A stretch of 40,000 bases of DNA from Glandiceps talaboti (Eukaryota > Hemichordata > Enteropneusta > Spengelidae): the NCBI RefSeq assembly GCF_964340395.1, contig NC_135557.1:19373725-19413724 (forward strand), written 5' to 3'. Below the pieces are notes generated by a model. That model worked only from the letters and a program-made list of their open reading frames with translations, searched no databases and was not told where the DNA came from. Positions 13,816 to 25,427 of this stretch are shown piece by piece (position 1 is the stretch's first letter; each line of letters starts with the position of its first letter). Made by a program: the position numbers and the translations under genes.

Positions 13816-14030
13816 GTGGGGGGCCTCTTCTGTTAAGGTAACCCCCCTCCATTTTACTCTCTCTCTCTCCACTCTGTACACGGGATCGACTTAGACTTTT
13901 AGAGAATTAGCTCAGACTACACACAGTGTTTACAGATCTACCTGGATCATTTGGAAGTGGCCAGTCAGGGAGCAGATCGAAGCTCCTGACCTCGGACCGT
14001 CTCTTCCAAAGACTGAATCCAAACTTTATT
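13816..14030. other. GC-elevated segment with G6/C6 hairpin, possible repeat insertion
   Basis: It starts with GGGGGG ... CCCCCC (13818-13847), able to fold as a hairpin. It then has a CT run (13857-13870), a second small inverted repeat GGAGC/GCTCC (13970-13988), and ends near TTTATTATT, which reads AATAATAAA on the minus strand. Base composition differs sharply from both flanks, as for an inserted element. No family was recognised and no target-site duplication was identified. Confidence 0.25.
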
Positions 14031-15080
14031 ATTCCATTAAATTCTTATAAACATAAAATATACAATACTTAAATGATTGGGTGCTAAAGTAATCAGCACC
14101 ATAAATGACTAAAACGGAAGTATTGCCGTCGCCTTAATTCAATGCAAATGATATTGACAAATATGAAAACTAGCCAAACAATGTGATCACGTCATTGTTC
14201 TTCCAACTGTCTGTAATTAGTCATTATGTGACATCAACGATCTAAAATAACTTAATGTTGTCATCTTACAGAAGAATATTATTCGCGAAATGCAAACATT
14301 TGTTCTAAGTATTAATTCATGACAGCTGAGAGTTCACGGTGACCTCGCAAAACATCAAAACTTAGCGAATATCAAAAGGTTGTATTCTGTCATCCGTAAC
14401 ACAAGTCAGAGAATGTCCTCGCTGTGTACCTTGAACATATTTTAAATTGATATAATAATTTATGTATGAACACTACTCGAAAAACAAAACAAAACACGAG
14501 CGCGTGTTACATTTGCACGCATCAAAGTTACAATCACATCTATTCTGCACCCTGGGACGATCGCAAGAGGAACCTGAAAAGTCCGAAACGCAGGGACGAA
14601 CTATTTGTGGTTATATACTTATTAGCCTATCAGTGAAATGGGTAATACAATCACTCTATGACCAATACATATTTACTTTGGTAATGTTCTAAAATATTAA
14701 AAACATAAAAAATACTCTAAAGCTTAAATTGAATGACACTTTGAATACACGGCAGTCTTATGATGTTAGTCGTACCAACGTGTCATACGACAGTGGCAAT
14801 CGTGCTTTCGGCTTACTATGCTAGACACGAATTCAAATGGCTAGTTTGTTTCTATTTTCTTGTCAACCGAAACATCAAATGCCGCTGTAGTATGTATAGA
14901 GTGTACATTAGCACAGAAAGTGATGTCAAAGAGTAATCTTGATAAATGAAAACATCAACGGATCGATAAAGAAGTATGGGTAAAGAATACTAAAGCAGTG
15001 GCGCGTACAACAGCGTTAAACACTAATGCATTATTAAGTGAATATATACGAAGACAAAATGATAGTATTCAGAGTAAACT

Positions 15081-15084
<4 letters not shown>
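14031..15084. other. Unassigned AT-rich sequence
   Basis: Nothing supportable. A 76-codon plus-strand frame (14462-14692) has no recognisable domain. Confidence 0.35.

Positions 15085-15169
<85 letters not shown>
15085..15169. repeat. (GA)n array, first copy of a duplicated segment
   Basis: About 42 GA units. The upstream flank GTAAACTAATGCGAG is repeated 122 bp later as GTAAACTAATGTGAG in front of the second array. Confidence 0.97.
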
Positions 15170-15172
<3 letters not shown>

Positions 15173-15204
15173 TTCATTTAGAACCATAGGCTTTGGTAAA
15201 CTAA

Positions 15205-15206
<2 letters not shown>

Positions 15207-15284
<78 letters not shown>
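15207..15284. repeat. (GA)n array, second copy of the duplicated segment
   Basis: About 39 GA units, preceded by the same ~15-bp flank as the first array with one base change. This indicates tandem duplication of flank plus array. Confidence 0.97.
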
Positions 15285-15288
<4 letters not shown>

Positions 15289-16958
15289 TATCTGATTACA
15301 CTTCACATTATCTAACATTTAAAGACGTGCTATGAACAACCACATTTGATGTTGACTAGTACATCGATTGACTATCGTTCTAGATTAACAAATACTCTTT
15401 TCATTGACAAGAGGATAAAAACTTAGTTTATGAGTTGGCTTTGCAGTCCATGCAAAAGTCATTTGTCAAGATTTAATTGCTTGTCTAGCTAGAATACGAA
15501 TTAAAATATTTACTACCTCGGAGTGTTGTTGCTGTCAACTCTAAATCTACGACTACATACAAGCTATCTTGAAGATCTCCTCAAAGGAAAGCTACCCACT
15601 ATTCAGTTCTTGTGAGTCCTGACATTTGACCTTCTGACTACTTTGCGATAGTAACCCTAGGGTATGGCTGTTACTATTGTGTGTGACAATTACACAGATA
15701 TAGGCAAGCAGGCTGAATCGTGAGACATAAGTTATCGGAGTTGTCAAAAACACAAAGCTGCGTGCGTGTTCGTGTGTGATTTACTGCAAATTAGATAACA
15801 CACAGGTCAATTTCTGAAATCAAAATTAAAAGCGTTTTTATTTTTCATTACCTGGTACGATTACTGCTTGAACACCGGAGGTTATGTATTAAACTTTTGT
15901 AATTCAATCAGTGGTTAAATTCGCTGTAAACTGATTTGATTTAGGAGATGAACACTCGGATACATAATAGTCCAATGTATATTGAAGGGAAGGCATTACA
16001 GTCACAAATGGATTGCATAGAATCAAACTGAATTGGATTTCTATCAAACGTTTCCCTGTATACCGGTTTTTAATTCAATCTGTCTAATAGCGCAGCTTAC
16101 ACGCTATTAAAAGTGAACCCCCTTTTCAACGTAATCTTACAATTTTCGCTCTTGTGTGTAAAAATAGTCACTAGCTGTTATATTAGGAATGACCTTATTA
16201 CACGGCGCAATGTGTATGCACTAGTATTCAACACGGTCTTATTTCTTAGTGTGGATATCACAATGTTAATTTTCTACATGTAATTTTACTGTGCACATAT
16301 ATGAAAGCTGAAGCGAGAATGAGGGTCAAAATGTATAAGTACACTGATAGGAGTTCACTAGATTAAGTTTCCGCAGATGCAAATCCATTAAACACTGTAC
16401 AAAACATGGTGCTTATTGCACTAAACCTATTTGTGTAAAATATAAGCTAGTTTCCATGGTGAAATACCAAATTAGCCTCAACAACATTAGCGTAACAAAA
16501 AGGTCGTTGTTATGTCATATGCTCCATTTGGCATTTTTTCTATCATAAGTCACCCCTTATTTACAAATTGAATTGTTTTAGATTTGTTCTTAAAATTATG
16601 TTTTATGCAATATTAGTCGATTATATGTTATTAGTGACGAACAGTTGATGATGCAATTGTGAAAAATAATATGCCATAATGATAAATGATTTCGCGATGA
16701 AATTGGCACCACTAAGTTTATTTTCGTTTTTGAAATTGTTATTTTCTTTTAGATGGCATCATTCGTCGTAATGGCATTATAGTTAGTCATTCACAAAAAT
16801 ATATTAAGTTTATATGATTCCTTAACCCAGCAAGCCCGGCCACCTCCGTTTTATAAACCATTCCACGCATAATAAATGCCTTTGTTATTCTGACCCCGAT
16901 CTCATCACGTGACTTCAGCTGAATATAACACGAACATGTGACGATGTTATTCTATCAG
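15285..16958. other. Unassigned AT-rich sequence
   Basis: No gene supported. A short perfect inverted repeat (TAATAGCG ... CGCTATTA, about 16085-16109) and a palindromic TCACGTGA E-box (16905-16912) are the only local structures noted. Confidence 0.35.
16905..16912. promoter_or_regulatory. Palindromic E-box TCACGTGA
   Basis: Perfect 8-bp bHLH-zip palindrome, the second CACGTG noted in the window. It is close to the GTAAGT donor-like site at 17004. Function unknown. Confidence 0.2.
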
Positions 16959-17236
16959 TTTCGATGGCAAGCCATACACACTAAACAGTACGCTCTTCAC
17001 TTCGTAAGTGTGGTGTGATATCACAAATCATACTCGGCAATTGCACAAGAGAGGAAAACCAAACTGGTAATTCAACAACAAAGGAAGAAGAGATAACCTT
17101 ACGATGGCTCCACAGCAACGATGGCTGAGATAATTCGTATACCCGACCTAATTCAATGGATAGCTGGTAGGTATGTTTTCGTGTGTATGTCGCTGAGTGA
17201 ATGTATAGTTGCACGCCAGCTGAGTACACGTGTCTC

Positions 17237-17815
17237 TCGGTGTACACAGAATCCTTCCACGTTGCAGATGATATGATGTACATAGAATTCTTCTAATTTA
17301 CAGACAATGTTTACATAAAATTCTTCTATTTTGCCGAGGATGTGTACTGCACAGAATTCTTCAACGTTGCAAACAGAGACAAGAAAAAGATTGTCTGTGT
17401 TGTAGACGATAGAGTGCACATAACATTCATGCACCTGCCGATAATAAAGTAGATTACATAGAAATATTCCACGTTGTCGACAGTAAAATATACATAGAAC
17501 TCTTACGTTTTGACGACAACAATTGGAAATATAATTCATCCACGTTGCAGACGATATGGTGTTGATAGATTTCTTACACCTTGCAGAAGATACTGTGTGC
17601 ATAGAATTCATCCACGTTGGAGATGATGTAGATAAAATAGAAATCGTCCACGCTGCAGACCATAGGGTGTTGATATAGTTCTTACACTGTGTAGAAGTTA
17701 CAGTGTGCATATAATTCATCCACGTTGGAGATGATGTAGATGAAAATAGAATTCTTCCACGTTGCAGACGATAAGGTGTTCATAGAACTCTTCCACATTG
17801 CAGAATATAAAATGT
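17237..17815. repeat. Degenerate ~36-bp minisatellite with ~108-bp higher-order period
   Basis: A unit close to CATAGAATTCTTCCACGTTG followed by CAGACGATAAGGTGTT recurs about 16 times. In the right half the copies starting at the CGTTGCAG core at 17543, 17651 and 17760 are more like each other than like their neighbours, so three 36-bp monomers form a ~108-bp higher-order unit. Since 36 is a multiple of three, the minus strand keeps long open frames with a 12-residue periodicity of the type VEEFYVHHI. Frame shifts and the lack of start or splice context argue against a real gene. Confidence 0.85.
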
Positions 17816-19059
17816 AAAAAAATATCAACATTTCGTGGTTATTTTTGTTTTGTTATCCCTCATTTTTAAGGCAAAAGTCTCTAAGAGAATGACTTTGGGC
17901 AATAACGTTTTTTTTTCGTTTTAATTCAAAATTCGCTTGTTGTATTCCACTATGTATTGCATTAATTCATGTATATATACACCATACTTGTCAAATCGTT
18001 TACACTTTTAAATTAAATCAAATTAGATTTAAACTAACATTTCATACATTTCATACATTTCAAAACCTTTATAGTATGTGTATAAAAACTGAAAAATCGT
18101 CTTCAATCTCGTCAGTAGATATTACAAAATACATCGATGAAAACCTGGAATGTCTTCTCAGCAGACATTACAAAAATACACATAACTCACATACACCGAT
18201 TGAAAAAAAGGAATAGCACATTACAAAATGGTAGAAATGTGAAATACTTGTAAACTAACTCTTACAAATATCACATGACATTCAAAATCGACATTGTTGA
18301 TAATAGGAATGGGCCTTCAAATATGAAATACAAATTACGTATTTCAATTATCGATAGTGAACTATCAGGCTTCTTCAGCATTTATCGATGATATACACAT
18401 TATCCAAGTTCTCTCTAACCAAATATATATTCCAGCTAATGGTGATTTGGTAAGGATATATCATTATTGTATCATAGTATTAAAAATGTAATTCAATACT
18501 CGTATGCTAAAAATAGTTTGTAATTTTTGCATTCTGCTTGGTTTACTACATTAATATATATCGACGTCTCATATATATTTCGTTAATGTTTGTGTAAAGC
18601 AGTCAGCAGGAAAATGAAATACTAGATAAATTAATTACAATTTCTGTTTTAACATTGGCTAGCATGAACCAATACGTCTTACATTTACATTATCTACATA
18701 TCTGTATAAAGGACAGCAGGAATGTAAAATATTGACTTAAATCATCATTTCATTTGTATAAAATGAATTTAGGGATACCTTTTTTAAATAATGAGATCCC
18801 AGCAGTGATGTTAAGCTTTGTAGTAGCGTTTTGTTTTTGTTATGACAATGAGGGCAAATTGTATGCAAATACAGCCATGGGATTAGGCTTCCGTGGCATA
18901 GTTCATTCACGGTGTGCAATTTCATCTAGTACATCATATAAAAAGCATTCAACGGAACGAGATATTACTTTTGTTCAAACTCATTAGGCAACATATTCCT
19001 CGGCAAATGATGACCTTGATACGTTTGCTATTCTTCGATAATTATCGTGGATAGCACAT
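17816..19059. other. AT-rich sequence with low-copy degenerate repeats
   Basis: No gene supported. Short related segments recur: TCGTCAGTAGATATTACAAA near 18107 and a similar CTCAGCAGACATTACAAA near 18152, and a CAGCAGGAAAATGAAATA-type segment near 18603 and again near 18713 (110 bp apart). Small open frames on both strands at 18737-18987 look like chance. Confidence 0.4.
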
Positions 19060-20560
19060 TCAATATATATGTCAACGTATTGTTGAAATGCATGTTTGAA
19101 TCATGTACTCAAAAAAAAAACCATTGGTTTTTGAAAAAATGCCTAGACACCCGTATGTAGTGGTGAAGGAGATATATTGCTCTGTACATTATCATACGTA
19201 TTCAATACAAGTCGCAACACGATATATCTAGATGTTAGTTTTTCATTTAGTTTACATGTGTATTATTGCTTATAACGTGGATAGCACAATGAAAATAGAA
19301 TAAGGGATGATCGCACACAGTCACACAAGCATAATAAGCAAACTTCGTAAGGGAGTCTGGCATCAATGCGATTGCTGAACTTCATGTTCGCACTTACGAC
19401 CAAATTTTGAAGGGAAACTTTCACTCCTTCAATGATAGCATCTTTAAATTGTATTTACTATTGAGATGTTGATAAGTGGAATTTTTTACTTCTAATGTGA
19501 GATATGGTGCTGGGTTTCTGGTAGTATTTTAATGTGTTTACAATCATGTTTTTACGTTACATTGATCGCAATGGTGTGACCGGTACAGTTTTCACGATAA
19601 TGTACATCATATATAAACGTCTGGTGTCGAACTTGTCAACGTTCGTTTAGGGAGAGGGGATGTAGGGGGAGGGGGTGGGGGTTTAACCAAAACTAGCGAT
19701 GTGCGTTTGTTGAGCTTGTATGACAGTGTACAATCGCTCCTAAACTTAATTAATACATGTTTGGGCACCATTTTAAACTATATATTTATGAGGCACTTGT
19801 CCTATTCTACTCTAAAGCATAAGTAACCATCATTAATTGATTGATCTCAAACCTGGTATTTTTATAAACGATTCGATAAGTAATTCTTATAGTATTAAAA
19901 TGTCGAGGAAGACCCTGCTATGCAAAGAACTGTTCTTTAGATTAGTTATTTAATTTCATAGTGACAAATAATCGCGATGGCCTGGGTATTCACTTTCTGT
20001 TCTTTTTAATAGTAAAAATATCTGTAAATGTGTTTTCACATGTCACTACAATAAACAACTCCTACTTACTACTAACAACTACTAACATCGACATAAATGG
20101 TTACACTATAATTAGATGCTTGATGCATATATAAATAAGGTTTGAAAAAGTACTTTGACACCTGAAGTGAAAGGGAGATATTTTAGTGTGCACTATTTTA
20201 ATGTATTTAATAATTTCGAGCAAAATATATATAGACGATATTTTTTTCCATAAGTTGACACGTGACATTATTGTCAGTGATCATGATAACGCAATTGATA
20301 CATAAAACAATCTATGCTATGAATGCACGTTTGAATAACGTATGTTAAAGAACCTAGATTTGGAAAAGTGTCTTGCAGGTACTGAAAGGCATGTATCTCT
20401 TTGTACAACAGAAGTCATACAATAACGTATTGTACAAATGCACGCTTGAATCAATGTACTAAAAAAAAGACATAGGTTTTGAAAACGCACCACGACACGT
20501 GTACTGAAAACGAGACATTTCCTTATACATCACAATCAAATTTGCAAAAAAATGTATATT
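19060..20560. repeat. Degenerate dispersed/tandem repeat, about four partial copies
   Basis: A segment with the order TTTGAATCATGTACT, A-run, TTGGTTTTTGAAAAAATGCC, GACACCYGTA, GGAGATAT, TGTACAT, then ACGTATTCAATA, occurs near 19090-19240, 20130-20260, 20320-20410 and 20435-20545. The last two copies are about 115-120 bp apart. Copies 1 and 2 also share at least 100 bp beyond this core. The sequence between 19250 and 20110 shows only doubtful similarity and a G-quadruplex motif. Confidence 0.55.
19650..19681 (+). other. Canonical G-quadruplex motif
   Basis: Five G-runs of 3, 4, 5, 5 and 5 with loops of 3, 5, 1 and 1 bases satisfy G3+N1-7 four times over. It is the only such motif of this quality noticed in the window. 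Confidence 0.85.
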
Positions 20561-21004
20561 GGCGTCGTTATTACCCAACGTTTGTTACAGTAATTATTGT
20601 TGACAGGATGTGAGCTTAGAATAATATTGTTCATTTTTATCGACCTTACGATGTCAAAGAAAAAAGGCCAGATGTACAGTTACTAAAATGCATTATAATT
20701 GAAAGGTTACCGGAATATAAAAAGCTATAAATTTTTCTTTAATACTATATGTGTGTGATCAATACCATAAAAAATGTCATCAAGGTAACATTAACATTGG
20801 TGATTGTCATTAATCAAATTTACCTATATGACCTCGTAAACTCTTTACTAATGTACGAACGCCGAGATAGGGAGTTTAATGACAAACCTATAGCTATTAA
20901 AAACACTGGCAAAAACTTGTATACCAATATTTATACAGTTATATTATGTGACTTCTCTCTGGTAATGACATGACACATTACGAAATCATGCTGGATTACC
21001 AGTA

Positions 21005-21007
<3 letters not shown>
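20561..21007. other. Unassigned AT-rich sequence
   Basis: Nothing supportable. Confidence 0.3.

Positions 21008-21099
<92 letters not shown>
21008..21099. repeat. Pure (TA)n array, about 92 bp
   Basis: Uninterrupted TA dinucleotides. A shorter TA tract follows at about 21173-21202. Confidence 0.98.
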
Positions 21100-21102
<3 letters not shown>

Positions 21103-21221
21103 TTGGTAGTACTGGAACTCTTTCTTGGGTGTAACTCGGAGTTTCACGCATATTGCGATCATCAGCCTGTGTTATATATATATATTATATATATATATAT
21201 AATGTGTGTGTACGTCAGTGT

Positions 21222-21274
21222 CTGTATGTATGTATGTATGTATGTATGTATGTATGTATGTATGTATGTATGTA

Positions 21275-21305
<31 letters not shown>

Positions 21306-21343
21306 GGTGCTGTCTGTGGTGCTGTCTGTGTTTCTGTCTATGT
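21222..21343. repeat. Compound (ATGT)n-(TCTG)n array
   Basis: About 13 ATGT units switch directly to about 7 TCTG units. These decay into a twice-repeated GTGGTGCTGTCT and then TGTTTCTGTCTATGTG. Confidence 0.95.
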
Positions 21344-22753
21344 GTATAATTATATTGTCACGATTTGTCTCCTTATAAACTGAATAGATCGCAAAAGGGT
21401 TGTCATTCTTCACTTTCCACTCCTATGTTTTGTAGTTTCATTTGCAATCACTACTAAGCCTAACATTTGACAAATATTACTAATGACAAATATGGCAGTT
21501 GTTTCTGCCAAACACAATATCCTGCAAACCGACTTGAATTTGAGTTCTGGCATTAGCAAATGACGGTTAAGTCTGCTAAGTATCGTTTGATATGCAGGAA
21601 ATATTTCACCTTCCTTTCAAAACGTATGAAGTCATCTTATACCCCTTTAGTGTGCAAATCAGCGTACAACATTGAACCGGGCTTGTATACCACTTGTAAA
21701 TTGACACCAATCACAGACACGTATACACAATGTCATACTCCAGTGTTACAACTTAGTGTATTGATTCATTGGTATAGAACTCTCCGATAATCTCCATCTA
21801 TATAATTGATACTTTCAAGTGCCCATTAGTATGAAATTGCTGACTACGTATACATGAGTGAAAGCTTGAGGGCAAAACGGTAATGATAATAACCAAAACA
21901 AGTCTCAGCGCAGAAACGCCTGTGTCTTAGTGAACTAAGGACAAATTTCAGATATTGACAAAATTACTTTAACCGTTCAGGAGTCGTTTTTATCATTAGT
22001 TTATTTATACCAGTGAAAATTATAGTATAATAACACTAACAATTGTACTTGATCGTTATCTCATGTAGCATTTTATCAACAAGAAGATCTTGTGATCCTA
22101 GCTCATGTGGTGTTTATACTTCTTTAAGTTATTGACGCTAATTACATTGTATGTTCTTGCATGAAAATTGTCTCATTCCTGGTTACCACGGGTACGCAAA
22201 CACATTGGGGTTCTGTTCCACGGGTTGCTTATTAACTTTGACAACTATATGCTAATATAATGTCCCAAGAAATCTAATTAACTAAAATATAATTTAATTA
22301 ATTGCCGTATATTTTATGAAACCCCAACACAGGTATTTAATTAACGACGATATGTCAATAGGTTAGAGAAGATGAACGACTCAACCTTAACATTTCTTGT
22401 AAAAGTGCGTTTACAGTTATTTTAAGACACTCCTCAAATAAAGGCTTCAATTGTCGCATTGAAAGGGCCAAATTCTGTCAAACATCCTAAAAGAGTGTCT
22501 GTTAATGATAGAGATGCGACAGTCCATTCATGAAAGAGGTGATCACGTTATTGATTTACCGTCATAAGTACTGACAGCTGGTCAAGGCATCTTTGCAGTA
22601 TTATGAAATTAAATGTACTAATTCAAAATCATAATGTCGACAAAATATTGTTTTTCGTCTTTTGTTGATCACGATGTCAAGAAGTCATTCCACGTGCCTA
22701 CGTGACTGTTCACCAATATTTGAATCAATAAACACAATTGTACCTATCCAACA
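21344..22753. other. Unassigned AT-rich sequence
   Basis: No gene supported. A 76-codon plus-strand frame (21560-21790) has no recognisable features. Confidence 0.35.
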
Positions 22754-22975
22754 TTACGCTTTCGAACAACAAATGCAGAATTTATTTGTTGGTATTTTTA
22801 TGTTACAACACGCATGTAGGTCATTAGATCTGTGATGCACGAAGTGTAAGTTAAAACGTTCACAATCATGATATTTTCCACATTTTGTCAAGCTTATCCA
22901 GGTAAAATTATATAACCCTTTGCTAATTTTCTTCATACAACCAGAAATTACTCGTGACGAACATGGCTGTGCCAC
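22754..22975 (-). CDS. Cysteine-rich open frame, unrecognised; possible exon or pseudogene
   Basis: This minus-strand frame encodes about 73 residues with nine cysteines spaced C-x7-C-x18-C-x5-C-x17-CC-x9-C-x-CC, then a short tail and TAA. That is far more cysteine than expected by chance in AT-rich DNA and would suit a small secreted disulfide-rich protein. However, no start codon with a signal peptide was found: the open stretch begins just after a TGA at 22981-22979. The frame just upstream of that TGA is the same one used by the mini-exon candidate at 22983-23032, so either the TGA sits in an intron start (GTGAGT) or this is a broken coding sequence. No family was recognised, and antisense of an ACA-rich strand could mimic this pattern. 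Confidence 0.25.
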   Translation of the reverse strand: MAQPCSSRVISGCMKKISKGLYNFTWISLTKCGKYHDCERFNLHFVHHRSNDLHACCNIKIPTNKFCICCSKA

Positions 22976-22982
22976 TACTCAC

Positions 22983-23032
22983 CTTCGACTTGTAGTGACG
23001 TAACCCCTTAGGCAAGTCGTATTTTTACTCAA
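22983..23032 (-). CDS. Candidate 50-nt internal exon with strong splice sites
   Basis: On the minus strand a pyrimidine-rich GCTTCTTTCAG acceptor precedes TTGAGT at 23032. A consensus GTGAGT donor follows CGAAG at 22983. Two of three frames are closed inside it. The remaining one reads 16 codons (LSKNTTCLRGYVTTSR) with one cysteine and no stop. The length of 50 nt shifts phase, so flanking exons must compensate. Both splice sites are among the best on this strand. No partner exon was confirmed, although the Cys-rich frame just downstream is in the same register. Confidence 0.25.
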
Positions 23033-23597
23033 CTGAAAGAAGCATTGATATTGGAGAATAAAATATAACTATCGTCTTCAACAAAATGATAACATTTTTA
23101 ATTTCACACACACATACATATACTTAGGCAGACACAAAACGTGCAAATATACATGTACCTACCCGGATGTGGACAAACAGGATTGCGTACGTGTATGACC
23201 AGGCGTGTCTTTGTGATACAGACATTTTAGCTTTGCTCATTTGATGATTTGCCGACGATAAGTACAAAACAGCTGTAGTCGACACTACAATTCATCAAAC
23301 TGAAGGATTACAGATATCGAATATATAATGAACAATAGTGTAAACCCATCCATCTTTTTTTCACGTAGACTGGATTTGGTTTTATCAGATTTTGTGCATG
23401 AAATCTTTTGTATTCTTGTTGTGTAATATATATTCTGGTATACATGCCAAGGGAAGTCAATTAATTGCTTTATAGTTTGCTCTCAGACGGGCACAGGCTG
23501 AGTTTAAACGTTTTGGTCGTCAGTTGTGTTGCATATTCGAAACATAATCGCAATATTCTACGTATACTGACGCCTACCTTACCATCACTCGCTATAC
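23033..23597. other. Unassigned AT-rich sequence
   Basis: Nothing supportable. Confidence 0.3.
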
Positions 23598-23945
23598 CAT
23601 ACAATACAATACAATACAATACAATACAATACAATACAATACAATACAATACAATACAATACAATACAATACAATACAATACAATACAATACAATACAAT
23701 GCGATAGGATACGATACAATACAATACAATACAATACAATACAATACAATACAATACAATACAATACAATACAATACAATACAATACAATATAATACAAT
23801 ACAATATAATGTAATATGTACAATGTAATGTAATACAATGCAATGCAATACAATACAATATGATATAATATGATATAATATAATATAGTATAATATAATA
23901 TAATATAATATAATATAATATAATACAATATAATACAATACAATA
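23598..23945. repeat. Pentanucleotide (ACAAT)n array decaying to (ATAAT)n
   Basis: About 100 bp of pure ACAAT, a GCGATAGGATACGAT interruption (23701-23715), about 70 bp more of pure ACAAT, then a right half in which the C is progressively replaced by T, giving ATAAT/ATATA units to 23945. Open frames of Ile-Val-Leu-Tyr-Cys repeats on the minus strand are artefacts. Confidence 0.97.
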
Positions 23946-25340
23946 TATTTTATTACTCTCACAGAGAGAAACTGAAATGTCTGCTTGAAAACAAACAAAA
24001 ACAACAAACATTATGTAAAAACAACTAAACAAAGCAATACTATTGAACAAATTTAATAATACATATATAGACTTTGACCAAAACAATAAAACATTACAGC
24101 TAAAAAGTAGACACTTGGTCAACCTGATTGTGCATTAAAATTGGTTGCAGCTCTTGGGATAACAGAATGTGTAAAACAGTGCGTATGATGAATTGAATTC
24201 AGACCTGGTATTAAGATATAGCTTATAAACAATCTCTGATTTATAATACGAATAATAAACATCAATGAAACGTCTACTGTGCAGTCAACTATTCTAAGAG
24301 TGTCTGGGGATCATTATAATGTCGTCGAGAAGGCTTGCATTGACATTAACATCGAACTGTGATGGTAATAGTCAATTTATTGTGTAAATATTTTCACTTG
24401 AGTAAGCTCAACTTGTGGCACTTCAAGATCTACAATAAGTTTTATTTCAGCTAATGTGATTTAAAACAACTATGGTCTAATTTTAGCCAACGAAATTATA
24501 TTTAAGCTGAGCTAGTCCTTTCTTTAGCCATCAACAGATAATTATACAAGAAAAAAGTACAAGAGATTAACTGCACATAAAATGGAAAGGAATATTATTT
24601 ATACCAACATTTTTCAATACAAAAAAAACAATTTTTTATTTTTGAAATTAACAAAGGTTAATATGTATATTCCATGTGGCTATCTCAAAGCTTCAGTTTA
24701 ATTTAAAATCTGAAACTGATCAGAAATCTGTTATTATGTAACTTTTTCCAACAGTACATTACACGTATACCTAGCATTTAAATAATCTGAGAACAAATGT
24801 TAATCTACATAAAGTCAATTTATTTAAGTTCATAAATATTTTATGAAATTGTCTTTTCATGGTCATAGTTCACAGGGGGGCGATTTAGGCAAGTTTTACA
24901 GTTAATGTGCCCAATATGTATCATCGCCTATGTAACTGCATTCATGCATCAATGTGATCCGAGTGTATGTGTTATATTTTGGATACCGCATACAGTATTG
25001 TGGCAACGGGGACATAGCATTTTCGCTATATCGATCGATCAACTGTAATTACATGTCAATTCAGTTCTTTCGCATATCCTACTCTATAAGTCTCTACGGT
25101 TATTTTATTGCTATCTATATTGACCTCAGATAATGATATATTTACATACGCAATTATTTGAATATTGGTCTTTTTCATATGAATCCCCCAGGATATGCCA
25201 TGTGCACGAATTTTTTAACCTTAAATAAAAATTAAAAGACAACATGTCTTATCATGTTTAAGGAGACAATAAAATATCCATCTTGTACATAGTAACTCAT
25301 ATTACGCTTGAAATTAATTGTACACACACACCAACTATAA
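23946..25340. other. Unassigned AT-rich sequence
   Basis: No gene, repeat array or transposon end could be supported. Confidence 0.35.
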
Positions 25341-25396
25341 AGTGTATGTATGTATGTATGTATGTATGTATGTATGTATGTATGTATGTATGTATA

Positions 25397-25427
<31 letters not shown>

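Noticed and set aside
15497-15605. 34-codon plus-strand frame (ending LPTIQFL) overlapping a GTGAGT donor-like site
   Set aside because: Too short, no clear acceptor, no family; the donor and the stop overlap.
16981-17719. 100- and 188-codon minus-strand frames
   Set aside because: The longer one is the frame-neutral 36-bp minisatellite; the shorter one begins in it and continues into unique DNA without a convincing exon structure.
23470-24122. Minus-strand frames of up to 176 codons rich in Ile-Val-Leu-Tyr-Cys
   Set aside because: Translation of the ACAAT array; apparent membrane-like hydrophobicity is a by-product.
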